Shown here: positions 15,888 to 24,019 of the stretch, in pieces
Layout of the letters: the number at the start of each line of letters is the position of its first letter
Numbering within the stretch: position 1 is the first letter of the stretch
From: JAJDTQ01 sp965204235
Lineage (GTDB): Bacteria > Desulfobacterota > Binatia > UBA9968 > JAJDTQ01
DNA length: 64,000 nt
Assembly: GCA_965204235.1 (NCBI GenBank)
Contig: OZ241979.1
Location: 2,356,001-2,420,000 of the forward strand
Direction: 5' to 3'
The notes under the pieces: model-generated
Database searches by the model: none
Told to the model about the DNA's origin: nothing
What the model saw: only the letters and a program-made list of their open reading frames with translations
Program-made: the position numbers and the translations under genes

Positions 15888-17789
15888 TCACGGCCTCGGG
15901 TAACCCAGCCGCGCCAGGTCCTCCCGGATCTCGTCCAAGATGGCCGGGTCGTCGATGGTGGCCGGGGGTTTGTAGGGGGCGCCGTCCGCCATGCTTCGGA
16001 CCGTGCCGCGCAGGATCTTGCCGGAACGGGTCTTGGGCAGGCGCTTGACCACCAGGACCTGCTTGAAGTCGGCCACCGGACCGATCTTCCGACGCACGAG
16101 GCCCACCAGCTCGGGCGCCAACGCCTCCTCGGTGGTCTCGACCCCCGCCTTGACCACCACCAGCCCCAGCGGCAGTTGCCCCTTCAGAGCGTCCGCCACT
16201 CCGAGCACCGCGCATTCGGCCACCGCGGGATGGGAGGCGAGGACCTCCTCCATGGCGCCGGTGGACAGCCGGTGTCCGGCCACGTTGATGACGTCGTCCA
16301 TGCGTCCCATGATCCACAGGTAGCCGTCCTCGTCGCGGTAGCCTGCGTCCGCGGTGACGTAGTAGCCCGGATGCTGCTCCAGGTAGGCCTTGCGGTAGCC
16401 TTCCTCGTTGCCCCACAGGGTGGGGAGGCAGCCGGGCGGCAGCGGCAGCTTCACGGTGATGCTGCCCATGCCGCCGGCCGGCATCTCCCGGCCCCGGTCG
16501 TCGAGGACGCGCACGTCGTAGCCCGGCACGGCCCGGGTGGGCGACCCGGGCTTCACCGGCAGCGGCTCGATGCCCATGCAGTTGGCCGCGATGGCCCACC
16601 CGGTCTCCGTCTGCCACCAGTGGTCGATGACCGGCGTCCCCAGGAGGTCCCGGGCCCACAGCAACGTGTCCGGGTCGCAGCGCTCGCCGGCGAGGAACAG
16701 GGTCCGGAAGCGGCTCAGGTCGTGCTTCCTCACGTAGTCCCCCTGTGGGTCTTCCTTCTTGATGGCGCGGAACGCGGTGGGGGCGGTGAACAGCACGCTC
16801 ACCCGGTGCTGGCTGATGACGCGCCAGAAGGCGCCGGGGTCCGGCGTGCCCACGGGCTTGCCCTCGTAGAGGACGGTGGCGCAACCCTTCAGCAACGGCC
16901 CATAGACGATGTAGGAATGCCCCACCACCCAGCCCACGTCGGAGGCGGCCCAGAACACCTCGGCCGCGTCCACGCCGTAAACGTTCCCCATGCTCCACTT
17001 GAGGGCCACGGCGTGGCCGCCGTTGTCGCGCACGATGCCCTTGGGCCGGCCGGTGGTGCCGGAAGTGTAGAGGATGTACAGGGGGTCGGTGGCGGCCACC
17101 GGGACGCACGGGACCGGGTCGGCCGCGGCCACCGCCTCGTTCCAGTCCACGTCGCGTCCGCTCACCAGGGAGGCGCGCGCCTGGGGGCGCTGCAGCACCA
17201 CGCAGTGGGCCGGCGCGTGCCGCGCCAACCCCACGGCCTCGTCCAGCAGCGGCTTGTACTCGATCACGCGGTTGCCCTCGATGCCGCAGCTCGCGCTCAC
17301 GACCACCTTGGGCTTGGCGTCGTCGATGCGCGCGGCGAGCTCGTTGGCGGCGAAGCCGCCGAACACCACCGAGTGGACCGCGCCGAGACGGGCGCACGCG
17401 AGCATGGTCACCACCGCCTCGGGGATCATGGGCATATAGACGATCACGCGGTCGCCCACGCCCACGCCGTGGTCCCGGAGCGCGCCGGCGAAGGCCGCTG
17501 CCGCGTCCCGGAGCTCCCGGTAGGTGAAGGTCCTGACGCTGTCCGTCACCGGGCTGTCGTGGATCAACGCGGGCCGGTCGCCGTCTCCCCGGTCCACGTG
17601 CAGGTCCAGCGCGTTGTAGCAGGTGTTGAGCGCGCCGCCGGTGAACCACCGGTAGAAGGGCGGCCGGGAGTCGTCCAGCACCCGGTCCCAGCGCCTGTCC
17701 CAGTGGACGTCCTCCGCGGCTTCGGCCCAGAAACCCTCGGGGTCCTTCATCGCGCGTTCGTAAACCTCGGTGTAACGGCTGCGGCTCAT
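15888..17789 (-). CDS. prpE: Propionyl-CoA synthetase (acyl-CoA synthetase family)
   Basis: 633 residues, the usual length for PrpE/Acs. ATP-binding motif YTSGTTGRPKG, the propionyl-CoA synthetase-like PLYILYTSG context, TDAGYRDEDGY-type A8 region (VTADAGYRDEDGYLWIMGR) and the C-terminal acylation-site motif KTRSGKILR are all present. It activates propionate (or acetate) with ATP and CoA in the cytoplasm. Its ribosome binding site GGGGAGG lies at the edge of repeat A copy 7. The closest relatives by motif are PrpE rather than Acs, but substrate choice is inferred. Confidence 0.9.
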   Translation of the reverse strand: MSRSRYTEVYERAMKDPEGFWAEAAEDVHWDRRWDRVLDDSRPPFYRWFTGGALNTCYNALDLHVDRGDGDRPALIHDSPVTDSVRTFTYRELRDAAAAFAGALRDHGVGVGDRVIVYMPMIPEAVVTMLACARLGAVHSVVFGGFAANELAARIDDAKPKVVVSASCGIEGNRVIEYKPLLDEAVGLARHAPAHCVVLQRPQARASLVSGRDVDWNEAVAAADPVPCVPVAATDPLYILYTSGTTGRPKGIVRDNGGHAVALKWSMGNVYGVDAAEVFWAASDVGWVVGHSYIVYGPLLKGCATVLYEGKPVGTPDPGAFWRVISQHRVSVLFTAPTAFRAIKKEDPQGDYVRKHDLSRFRTLFLAGERCDPDTLLWARDLLGTPVIDHWWQTETGWAIAANCMGIEPLPVKPGSPTRAVPGYDVRVLDDRGREMPAGGMGSITVKLPLPPGCLPTLWGNEEGYRKAYLEQHPGYYVTADAGYRDEDGYLWIMGRMDDVINVAGHRLSTGAMEEVLASHPAVAECAVLGVADALKGQLPLGLVVVKAGVETTEEALAPELVGLVRRKIGPVADFKQVLVVKRLPKTRSGKILRGTVRSMADGAPYKPPATIDDPAILDEIREDLARLGYPRP

Positions 17790-17790
17790 G

Positions 17791-17957
17791 GGCGCCTCCC
17801 CTATGAAAAAGCGCGTCCTTCGACTTCGCTTCGCTACGCTCAGGATGAACGGAGGACTCGCTTCGCTATGCTCAGGACGCTTCGCTATGCTCAGGACGAA
17901 CGGGGTACTTCGTTTCGCTACGCCCAGGACGAACGTGGGCGATTGTTCAGAGTTTTC
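17791..17957 (-). repeat. Repeat A copy 7, core expanded about fourfold
   Basis: Four successive TTCGCTAYGCTCAGGAYG-like units lie between a left arm (GGCGCCTCCCCTATG) and the right end GATTGTTCAGAGTTTTC. It supplies or abuts the prpE ribosome binding site. Confidence 0.85.
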
Positions 17958-17963
17958 TCAGGT

Positions 17964-17993
17964 CGTCCACAGGTCTCCTTAGACCTTGTGGAC
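17964..17993 (+). promoter_or_regulatory. Imperfect hairpin between divergent genes
   Basis: GTCCACAGGTCT and AGACCTTGTGGAC form a 12-bp stem with one bulge and a 4-base loop. No U-tract follows, so this may be an operator or a relic rather than a terminator. It lies between prpE and the flavoprotein gene. Confidence 0.4.
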
Positions 17994-18094
17994 CTCGGTG
18001 CGCAAGCGGCGACGGTCCGCGGTACGGAACGCCGAGGCGGTTCCGGCGTTCCACGGCCGCCGACCGGCTTTGACACCGGCCCTCGCTTGGTCTA

Positions 18095-18219
18095 GGTAAC
18101 TCGGAACGATGATCCCCGTTCTCGGAACGACGAACTCCGTTCATCCTGAGCGTAGCGTAGCGAGTCCTCCGTTCATCCTGAGCGTAGCGAAGCGAAGTCG
18201 AAGGACGCGCTTTCCCATA
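18095..18219 (+). repeat. Repeat A copy 8, core doubled
   Basis: The left end AACTCGGAACGATG is followed by two core units (CGTTCATCCTGAGCGTAGC). The right arm stops at CTTTCCCATAT, 13 bp before the flavoprotein ATG. Confidence 0.85.
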
Positions 18220-18232
18220 TAACGGATCGACC

Positions 18233-19984
18233 ATGAGCCATCGGACCATCCATCACCGGGCGGACGTCCTGGTCGTCGGCGGCGGCGCGGCCGGGGCCAT
18301 GGCGGCCATCCGCGCCCGCCAGGCGGGGGCGGACGTGCTGTTGGTGGACAAGTCCGTGTTCGGGCGGAGCGGCTGCGCGGCGCTCGCTTCGGGCGCGTAC
18401 ATCACCTACATGCCGGGCGACGACATCATGGTCCACCTGGGCGGCCGCGGCGTGCTCGTCAACCAGACCCGGGCCATCGAGGCCATCCACGCCACCCACG
18501 AGGTGCTCGGCATCCTGGACGGCTGGGGCGTGAAGTTCGTCAAGGAGCGGGGCGAGATCTGGCGCGGCAAGGGCGGGTCCGGCGCCGCGGCCAGCGGCGG
18601 TCTGGCCGCGGGCCTGGTGGGCGGCGGCACCGCCATGATGAAGGTGGTGCGCGGCGTGGCCCTGCGCGAAGGCGTCCGAGCGCTCAACCGGGTCTCGGTC
18701 ACCGACCTCCTGACCTCCGACGGCAGGCTTCCCACCCGCGGCCGCGTGGTGGGCGCCCTGGGCGTCTCCGGCCGGGAGCACGAGGTCCACGTGTGCGAGG
18801 CCAAGTCCGTGGTCATGTGCGCCGGCGGCTTCAACTTCGGCTACAAGCAGCCGGGCCAGTGGTTCGCCGGCATGCCCCTCAACATCACCAGCGACGGCGT
18901 GGCCATGCAGCTCCGGGCGGGCGCGGTGATGGGCAACATGGCGGTGGGCAGCAAGTACCTCCAGACCATGGAGTTCCTGTGCGCGCCGGGCATCGAGCAC
19001 TTCACCACCATGGGGACCGGCTACTACAACCGCCTGGGCGAAGACGTGATGCAGCGGTTCGGGGAATCGGAAGCCGAACTCACCCGGCGGCTCTCCCTGG
19101 GGCACGCGGTGGCGCTGGAGATGCTGGAAGGCAAGGGTCCCGTCTATCTGGACTGCACCGGGCTCCCGCCGGAGAAGATCCGGCTGCTGCACGAGATCAT
19201 CCCCATCATCATGAGCACCTTCGACGCCGCGGGGTATGACGTGAGCAGGGAGCGCATCCCCTACCTGCCGGTCCTGGCCGCCACCTACGGCTCCAGCCAC
19301 GGCGGCGGCGCGGTGGTGGACCGCCGGTGCATGACGTCCCTGCCGGGCCTGTTCGCCGCGGGCGCCAGCAGCGACGGCATGAACATCTCGCCGAACCTCA
19401 ACCTGTCCTGGTGCATGGTGCTGGGCTGGTGGGCCGGCCGGCACGCCGCGGACTACGCCCGGAAGTCGGACCTCGCGGGCGCCGCGGCCCGTCAGGTGGA
19501 ATCGCTTTCCGGGGAGGCCACCCGGTATCTCAAACCCCGGGGGACCGCCTTCGCCGAGGTCCACGGCAGGGCCGCGGACCTGCTCCACGAGTTGGGGGTG
19601 GTCCTCAGCGACGAGAAGATCGCCCGGGTGCGGCGGGGGCTCGCGGAGATACTGGAGACCTACGACCGCGTCATGGCCCGGGACCCCCACGAGCTGGTCA
19701 AGGTCCTGGGGCTGCGCAACTCCATGGAGGCCCTGACCGCGGTGCTCGACTACCTGCTGCACCGGCAGGAGAGCCGCGGCTCGGTGGTCAACCGCGACCA
19801 TCCCGAGACCGACAACGACCGGTGGCTGGTGTTGAGCAAGTCGGTGAGGGAGGACGGCGCGTTGAGGATATGGGACGAACCCATCCCCCGCGGCGAGTTC
19901 TACGTGCGCTACCGGCCCCGGCCCGGGAAGTCGCTGCACCCGTTCTTCAAGGTCGCCGGTCGGGCAGTGGAGGCAGGCGCATAG
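18233..19984 (+). CDS. FAD-dependent oxidoreductase of the AprA/SdhA/FrdA superfamily
   Basis: 583 residues. The FAD dinucleotide motif VLVVGGGAAGAMAA is at residues 12-25. A long FAD_binding_2-type body follows, and a C-terminal flavoprotein domain contains LGLRNSMEALTAVLDYLLHRQESRG. Partnered 2 bp downstream by a two-cluster ferredoxin, it resembles the AprA (adenylylsulfate reductase alpha) arrangement. No sat, apt or qmo genes are nearby, so a different redox substrate is likely. There is no signal peptide. The RBS is weak, the upstream sequence being repeat A copy 8. Confidence 0.85.
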   Translation: MSHRTIHHRADVLVVGGGAAGAMAAIRARQAGADVLLVDKSVFGRSGCAALASGAYITYMPGDDIMVHLGGRGVLVNQTRAIEAIHATHEVLGILDGWGVKFVKERGEIWRGKGGSGAAASGGLAAGLVGGGTAMMKVVRGVALREGVRALNRVSVTDLLTSDGRLPTRGRVVGALGVSGREHEVHVCEAKSVVMCAGGFNFGYKQPGQWFAGMPLNITSDGVAMQLRAGAVMGNMAVGSKYLQTMEFLCAPGIEHFTTMGTGYYNRLGEDVMQRFGESEAELTRRLSLGHAVALEMLEGKGPVYLDCTGLPPEKIRLLHEIIPIIMSTFDAAGYDVSRERIPYLPVLAATYGSSHGGGAVVDRRCMTSLPGLFAAGASSDGMNISPNLNLSWCMVLGWWAGRHAADYARKSDLAGAAARQVESLSGEATRYLKPRGTAFAEVHGRAADLLHELGVVLSDEKIARVRRGLAEILETYDRVMARDPHELVKVLGLRNSMEALTAVLDYLLHRQESRGSVVNRDHPETDNDRWLVLSKSVREDGALRIWDEPIPRGEFYVRYRPRPGKSLHPFFKVAGRAVEAGA

Positions 19985-19986
19985 CC

Positions 19987-20214
19987 ATGGATCCGGCGCA
20001 ACGCCTGCCGAAGGTCGAGATCTGCAAGGAAGCCTGCATCTCGTGCACGGCCTGCGACGACGCCTGCCCCACGGACGTGATCCGCATGGGCAAGGACGGC
20101 TATCCGTTCGCCATGTACGAGGAGGACTGCCAGGGCTGCTTCATCTGCGAGTGGGACTGTCCCGTCGGCGCCATCAGGATACGCGTCGCGCGCTGGTACG
20201 AGGCGAAGCCCTAG
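19987..20214 (+). CDS. 2x[4Fe-4S] ferredoxin, partner of the flavoprotein
   Basis: 75 residues with two complete cluster motifs, CISCTACDDACP and CQGCFICEWDCP. This matches the small iron-sulfur subunit (AprB-like, but shorter and without its C-terminal tail). It starts 2 bp after the flavoprotein stop, so the two subunits are surely co-translated. It should transfer electrons between the FAD subunit and an unknown partner. Confidence 0.88.
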   Translation: MDPAQRLPKVEICKEACISCTACDDACPTDVIRMGKDGYPFAMYEEDCQGCFICEWDCPVGAIRIRVARWYEAKP

Positions 20215-20345
20215 TCCGAAGTTCTACAACGGGCGTGCGGGAGCGCCAAGCGGAATCGAGGATCGGAAACCCTCCCCTCTTCGAGGCGGAGGGTCAAGCG
20301 CGTCCGTCAACGGCCGCCGTTCGTGGTTGGCTCGCGTCGTTGACG

Positions 20346-21668
20346 TCAAGGGGCCGGTTCGAGCAGGGTGACGGCGCCGGTCGGCCCGTCGCAGATAGCC
20401 GGATGCTCCTCGAGGTATTCGAGCAGGGCCTCTGCGGCCCAGCGATGGCCGGCGGGGTTCCAGTGGAAGTCGTGGGGCCAACGCGCATCTCCGAGTCTGG
20501 CGCCTTGGCGGAGGATGTAGTCGGCCTGGTCGATGACGGGGACGTCGAGGGTTGCAGCCATTTGGCTCATTCGCTCGAACATGAGGGTTCCGTGGACCTT
20601 CAACGTGTGCGTCGCCAGGATGACCAGCTTGGCGCCGTCCCGGTCGGCGCGTTGCTGGAACTGCTCCAGTGCGAAGGCGGTGTATTGCAGGGCGTCCTCG
20701 AAAAGGGGTGGCAGGTCCCTTCGAGCGAAGACCAGACGCACGTCCTCCCACGTGGTGGGCCGCCATCCTTCGAGCAGCGCGGCATAGCCGGGCTGTCGCC
20801 TCAGAGCCTCCACCTCCCGGATGAACCTGGATGGCCGGGCAGGAGGAGGAGGAAACAAGGCCCTTTTCTTGGCGTGCAACCAGAAGGCAAGGCGCGAACG
20901 GTCGGCCGTTTTCTTCTCCATGGCGCGGGCGGCGGCCCACGATGTCCGTATCCGGGAACTCGATGGAAGCGGGTCTTGGGGGAGAGACAATTCCAACTTC
21001 CCGTCCGGGCGCCTTCGCACCACGGGCTCCGAACGGAGTTTCCATTTCCGCCCCTCCCCCCTTAACGTCAAGGTTCTCAGGACCGGCGGGTTGTCCATGA
21101 AATCGTTGGAAACGAAGACGAGCACGAGCAGTTTGGGATGCAGCAGCCGGGCATATTCGTCGTAGAACGGCAGTTGCTGGACTTGGCCGGTGTTTTCGAT
21201 CCCGAAGGCCGAAGTGGTGATGTTCAGGTGGGGCAATTCATCGGCGGCGAGTTCTTCGAGTCGGACGTGGAACTTGTCGTGGACGGGGACTTCCTTCGCC
21301 TCCACGAAGGAGTCTCCGATCATCGAGATATGGCAGGTTGCGGCCGCACGCTCGGGACTGGGGGGTTCGCGGTCGAGGAAACCCAAGCTGTTGGTGCGGG
21401 AGACCTGCCAGAAGTGGTGTCGGTTGGTAGAGCGAAACTCCGTGTTCGGCGGCCGGAGATGGCCTACGTTCGGGACGAACTTCCAGGGTGCGTTCGATAC
21501 CATGAACGGCCTGGTCAGCCGGAGGTAGGCTTCCCCGGCCATTGCGGCCAGCACGGCGCCCACGAGCAATAGAAGCGCGTTCCAGCCAAGCAGGCGCAGC
21601 ACCCAACGGATCCGGGGGGGGGGGGGGGGGGGGGCATCAAGGACCTTCCGTTTCACGAGTCCGGGCAT
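20346..21668 (-). CDS. Membrane-anchored SGNH/GDSL acyl-hydrolase with a homopolymeric C tract
   Basis: 440 residues. A basic N-terminus carries a run of six prolines (13-18), then one transmembrane helix (about 28-45), then an SGNH domain. Its catalytic Ser120 is in MIGDSFVEA and the Asp400/His402 pair in PHDFHWNPAGH. Such enzymes add or remove acyl groups on envelope polysaccharides; the anchor would place the domain in the periplasm. The prolines are encoded by 21 consecutive C residues (+ strand G, 21614-21634), a strong slippage site. A change of one or two bases would shift the frame before the membrane helix. Confidence 0.8.
   Translation of the reverse strand: MPGLVKRKVLDAPPPPPPRIRWVLRLLGWNALLLLVGAVLAAMAGEAYLRLTRPFMVSNAPWKFVPNVGHLRPPNTEFRSTNRHHFWQVSRTNSLGFLDREPPSPERAAATCHISMIGDSFVEAKEVPVHDKFHVRLEELAADELPHLNITTSAFGIENTGQVQQLPFYDEYARLLHPKLLVLVFVSNDFMDNPPVLRTLTLRGEGRKWKLRSEPVVRRRPDGKLELSLPQDPLPSSSRIRTSWAAARAMEKKTADRSRLAFWLHAKKRALFPPPPARPSRFIREVEALRRQPGYAALLEGWRPTTWEDVRLVFARRDLPPLFEDALQYTAFALEQFQQRADRDGAKLVILATHTLKVHGTLMFERMSQMAATLDVPVIDQADYILRQGARLGDARWPHDFHWNPAGHRWAAEALLEYLEEHPAICDGPTGAVTLLEPAP
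21614..21634 (+). repeat. Homopolymeric G21 tract (C21 in the coding strand)
   Basis: Twenty-one consecutive G within codons 12-19 of the SGNH gene. The present length keeps the frame open (DAPPPPPPRIRW). No other tract near this length is visible in the window. Confidence 0.9.
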
Positions 21669-21723
21669 GGTACCACAGGCGGCCTTCCGTGCAAAAGCTC
21701 CGTGGATCTGCTATCCGTCCCCC

Positions 21724-21819
21724 ATGCGCTCGGCCTTGGTACGGTACCACGAGATCGCCCTCAAGCGCGGCAACCGCGGCTATTTCGTGGAGCACCCCAA
21801 GAAGAACCTGGGCCTGGTG
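21724..21819 (+). pseudogene. ThiI N-terminal relic, in frame with the EamA gene
   Basis: From ATG 21724 the frame reads ALVRYHEIALKRGNRGYFVE, very like the conserved N-terminus of ThiI (tRNA 4-thiouridine/thiazole sulfurtransferase). It loses similarity after about 32 codons (NLGLVPRRGRTPG). The frame continues into the transporter without a stop. The ferredoxin-like, THUMP and PP-loop domains of ThiI are absent. It looks like the leftover of a deletion that joined thiI to the transporter locus. Confidence 0.65.
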
Positions 21820-21879
21820 CCCCGCCGCGGACGAACCCCGGGCCGGATGTCCGGGACCCGTCGGCAAGGCGCGCCCCGA

Positions 21880-22755
21880 ATGAGCGTCATCTTCGCTCTG
21901 ACGGCGGCGCTGGGATTCGCCGTGTCCCACATCCTGATCCGCCGGGGGCTGGCCGAGTCCAACCCGCTGGCCGGGTTCTTCCTCTCCATCGTCATCTCGT
22001 CGGCGACCCTCTGGCCCCTGGTGGGGGCCTACCTGCCCCTGGACGCTTTCCGGACCCACGCCATCTGGTATTTCGCGGTGGGCGGCCTCTTTGCGTCCGG
22101 CCTGGGACGCTGGCTGGTGTACGTCTCCATCGACCGCCTGGGGGTGGCGCGCTCCATCCCGGTGGTCAGCGCCACGCCCATGTTCGCCTCCATACTCGCG
22201 GTCCTCATCGTCGGCGAGCACTGGACCCTGGGAGCCTTCTTCGGCACCACCCTGATCATCTCCGGCGTGGTCGTCATCTCGTGGACCCACGAACAGAAGT
22301 CCGAGTGGCGCCGCCGGGACTTCGTCTTCCCGATCTTGGCCGCGCTGTCGTTCGCCCTTGCCGCCAGCGTGCGCAAGCTCGGCTTCTTCATCGACAACCT
22401 GCCGCTCATGGCGTCGTGCGTGAACGCCACCACCGGACTCGCCCTGGCCGTCGCCATGGTCTATGGCCGGGGCGGTCCGCGCAAGGTGCTGCGCATGTCC
22501 CGCAGGGTGCTGGCGTGGTTCGTGGCCGCGGGGATCTGCAACACCGCGGGGATGCTGGCCAACTTCTACGCCCTCTCCGCCGGCGACATCGTCATCGTGG
22601 AGCCGCTCATCAGCACCAACCCGGTGCTGACCGTGCTCCTCACCGCGGTCTTCCTGCGCGACGTGGAGACCGTGAACCTGCGGGTGTGCATCGGCGTCGC
22701 GTTCACCTTCGTCGGCACCCTGCTGCTGGTCTTCGCCAGGGCGGGCGCGGGTTGA
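21880..22755 (+). CDS. EamA/DMT-family membrane transporter
   Basis: 291 residues from ATG 21880. Ten hydrophobic helices fall in two EamA repeats (first about 1-140, second about 150-291), with the family features SILAVLIVGEHWTLGAFFGT and, near the end, LLTAVFLRDVETVNLRVCIG. A drug/metabolite-type exporter of unknown substrate in the inner membrane. The open frame extends upstream to 21667 through the ThiI relic; 21880 is chosen because the first helix starts two residues later. Confidence 0.85.
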   Translation: MSVIFALTAALGFAVSHILIRRGLAESNPLAGFFLSIVISSATLWPLVGAYLPLDAFRTHAIWYFAVGGLFASGLGRWLVYVSIDRLGVARSIPVVSATPMFASILAVLIVGEHWTLGAFFGTTLIISGVVVISWTHEQKSEWRRRDFVFPILAALSFALAASVRKLGFFIDNLPLMASCVNATTGLALAVAMVYGRGGPRKVLRMSRRVLAWFVAAGICNTAGMLANFYALSAGDIVIVEPLISTNPVLTVLLTAVFLRDVETVNLRVCIGVAFTFVGTLLLVFARAGAG

Positions 22756-22824
22756 CGCGGCGTGGGCCACGGCGCAACCGGATCGACCGGCGTCAGCACC
22801 AACGGACGGCTGAAACGGGTCAAG

Positions 22825-22962
22825 GGAATACTGAACGATTGCCCCGTTCGTCCTGAGCGAAGCGTAGCGAAGGAGCGTAGCGAAGCGAAGATCTCCGTTC
22901 ATCCTGAGCGTAGCGTAGCGAAGTCGAAGGACGCGCTTTCCCATGGGGAGAGACGCCTCGAA
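22825..22962 (+). repeat. Repeat A copy 9, core expanded, right end lost
   Basis: The left end GGAATACTGAACGATTG is followed by two and a half core units and an arm ending GAGAGACGCCTCG. It abuts the stop of the SDR gene. Confidence 0.85.
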
Positions 22963-22968
22963 CCCCCC

Positions 22969-23661
22969 TCAGAACTTCTCGGTCCAGGGCCGCAGCTCCA
23001 CGTGCGAGGTCCAGGCGCTGCGGTGCTGGCGGTGGAGGTGCAGGTAGGTCTCCGCAATGGCGTCGGGACTGAGCCACGCGTCGTCGCCGCGGCCGGGGTC
23101 GCGCCGGGGCGAAGCGATGCCGCCGTCGATGACCACCTGCGCCACATGGACGTTCTGCGGCTGGAGCTCCCGGGCCATGCTCTGGGTCAGGCCGCTGAGG
23201 CCGAACTTGCCCATGGCGAAGGACGCGGAGTTGGCGTAGCCCTTGACGCTGGCCGACGCCCCGGTGAACAGGATGGTCCCCCCGCCGGTCCGGAGCATGG
23301 CGGCCGCGGCCGCCCGTCCCACCAGGAAACCGCCGTAGCAGGTCACCAGGACGGCGTCCCGGACCGCATCCGGCGGCTGCTCGGTGAGGGGGCCGCGCAC
23401 GCGCGCGCTGGCGTTGTACACCACCACCGCGGGGTCCCCGAGGTCCCGGGCCACCCGGGCGAACAGGTCGTCCACTTCCCCGGGGACCACCGCGTCACAG
23501 CGGTACACGCGGCAACCGGTGTCCTCCGACAGTCCCGCCAGCTTGTCCGGGTTGCGGGCGGCGATGGCCGCCTTCATGCCTTCCCGGGTGAACAGCCGCA
23601 CGAGCGAAGCGCTGAGCCCCGGCCCTCCCCCTACCACCACTGCTACTTCCTGGTCCGCCAT
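22969..23661 (-). CDS. Short-chain dehydrogenase-like protein lacking the catalytic Tyr
   Basis: 230 residues with a classical SDR Rossmann start (VVVGGGPGLSASL, 8-20), NAS at 83-85 and GASAS near 134-138. The position of the YxxxK motif reads FAMGK (Phe148, Lys152), so the catalytic Tyr is replaced. A recognisable SDR subgroup has this change along with the VHVAQVVIDGGI context seen here. Activity may be altered or non-redox. Strong RBS (GGAGGAAGGAG). Confidence 0.85.
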   Translation of the reverse strand: MADQEVAVVVGGGPGLSASLVRLFTREGMKAAIAARNPDKLAGLSEDTGCRVYRCDAVVPGEVDDLFARVARDLGDPAVVVYNASARVRGPLTEQPPDAVRDAVLVTCYGGFLVGRAAAAAMLRTGGGTILFTGASASVKGYANSASFAMGKFGLSGLTQSMARELQPQNVHVAQVVIDGGIASPRRDPGRGDDAWLSPDAIAETYLHLHRQHRSAWTSHVELRPWTEKF

Positions 23662-23771
23662 GATCTTCTCCTTCCTCCGTAATCCAATTATCCAGCGCCC
23701 GCGCGTATCCGGCCGCGGGGACGCCTTCCTCGATGATCGGAACGTCTGGACGATTCCGGCTTGGGTTCCCT

Positions 23772-23884
23772 GGCGCTGCAGGAATTCGAGTGGGTTGAGA
23801 CACTCCCCACGCACGCGATGAGGTCCGCTTCCCTCCCATTCCGACCATGCCGTCCTCGGTTTGGCGGCGCAGACGCCCCACCCA
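23772..23884. repeat. Repeat B copy, left half only
   Basis: GAGTGGGTTGAGACACTCCC and the following GATGAGGTCCG ... CCGTCCTCGGTTTGGC align with the left half of other B copies. The central G-rich palindrome is missing and element C follows. Confidence 0.6.
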
Positions 23885-23917
23885 GTCATTCCCGCGAAAG
23901 CGGGAATCCATCCATGA
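23885..23917. repeat. Short palindrome C fused to repeat A
   Basis: CATTCCCGC-GAAA-GCGGGAATC stem-loop followed by CATCCATGA, joined directly to a truncated repeat A. The same fusion occurs at 40565. Confidence 0.75.
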
Positions 23918-23980
23918 GCGCGTCCTTCGACTTCGCTTCGCTACGCTCAGGACGAACGGGGACCGTTGTCCCGAGTTTCC
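23917..23980 (-). repeat. Repeat A copy 10, left arm missing
   Basis: Core and right end (GTTGTCCCGAGTTTCC) only, fused to palindrome C. Confidence 0.85.
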
Positions 23981-24019
23981 GATCCATGGATCCGGCCTTG
24001 CCAACGGTCCTTCCGTTCC

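Noticed and set aside
17964..17993. Rho-independent terminator
   Set aside because: The stem is convincing but no T-run follows on either strand, so only a generic hairpin is reported.
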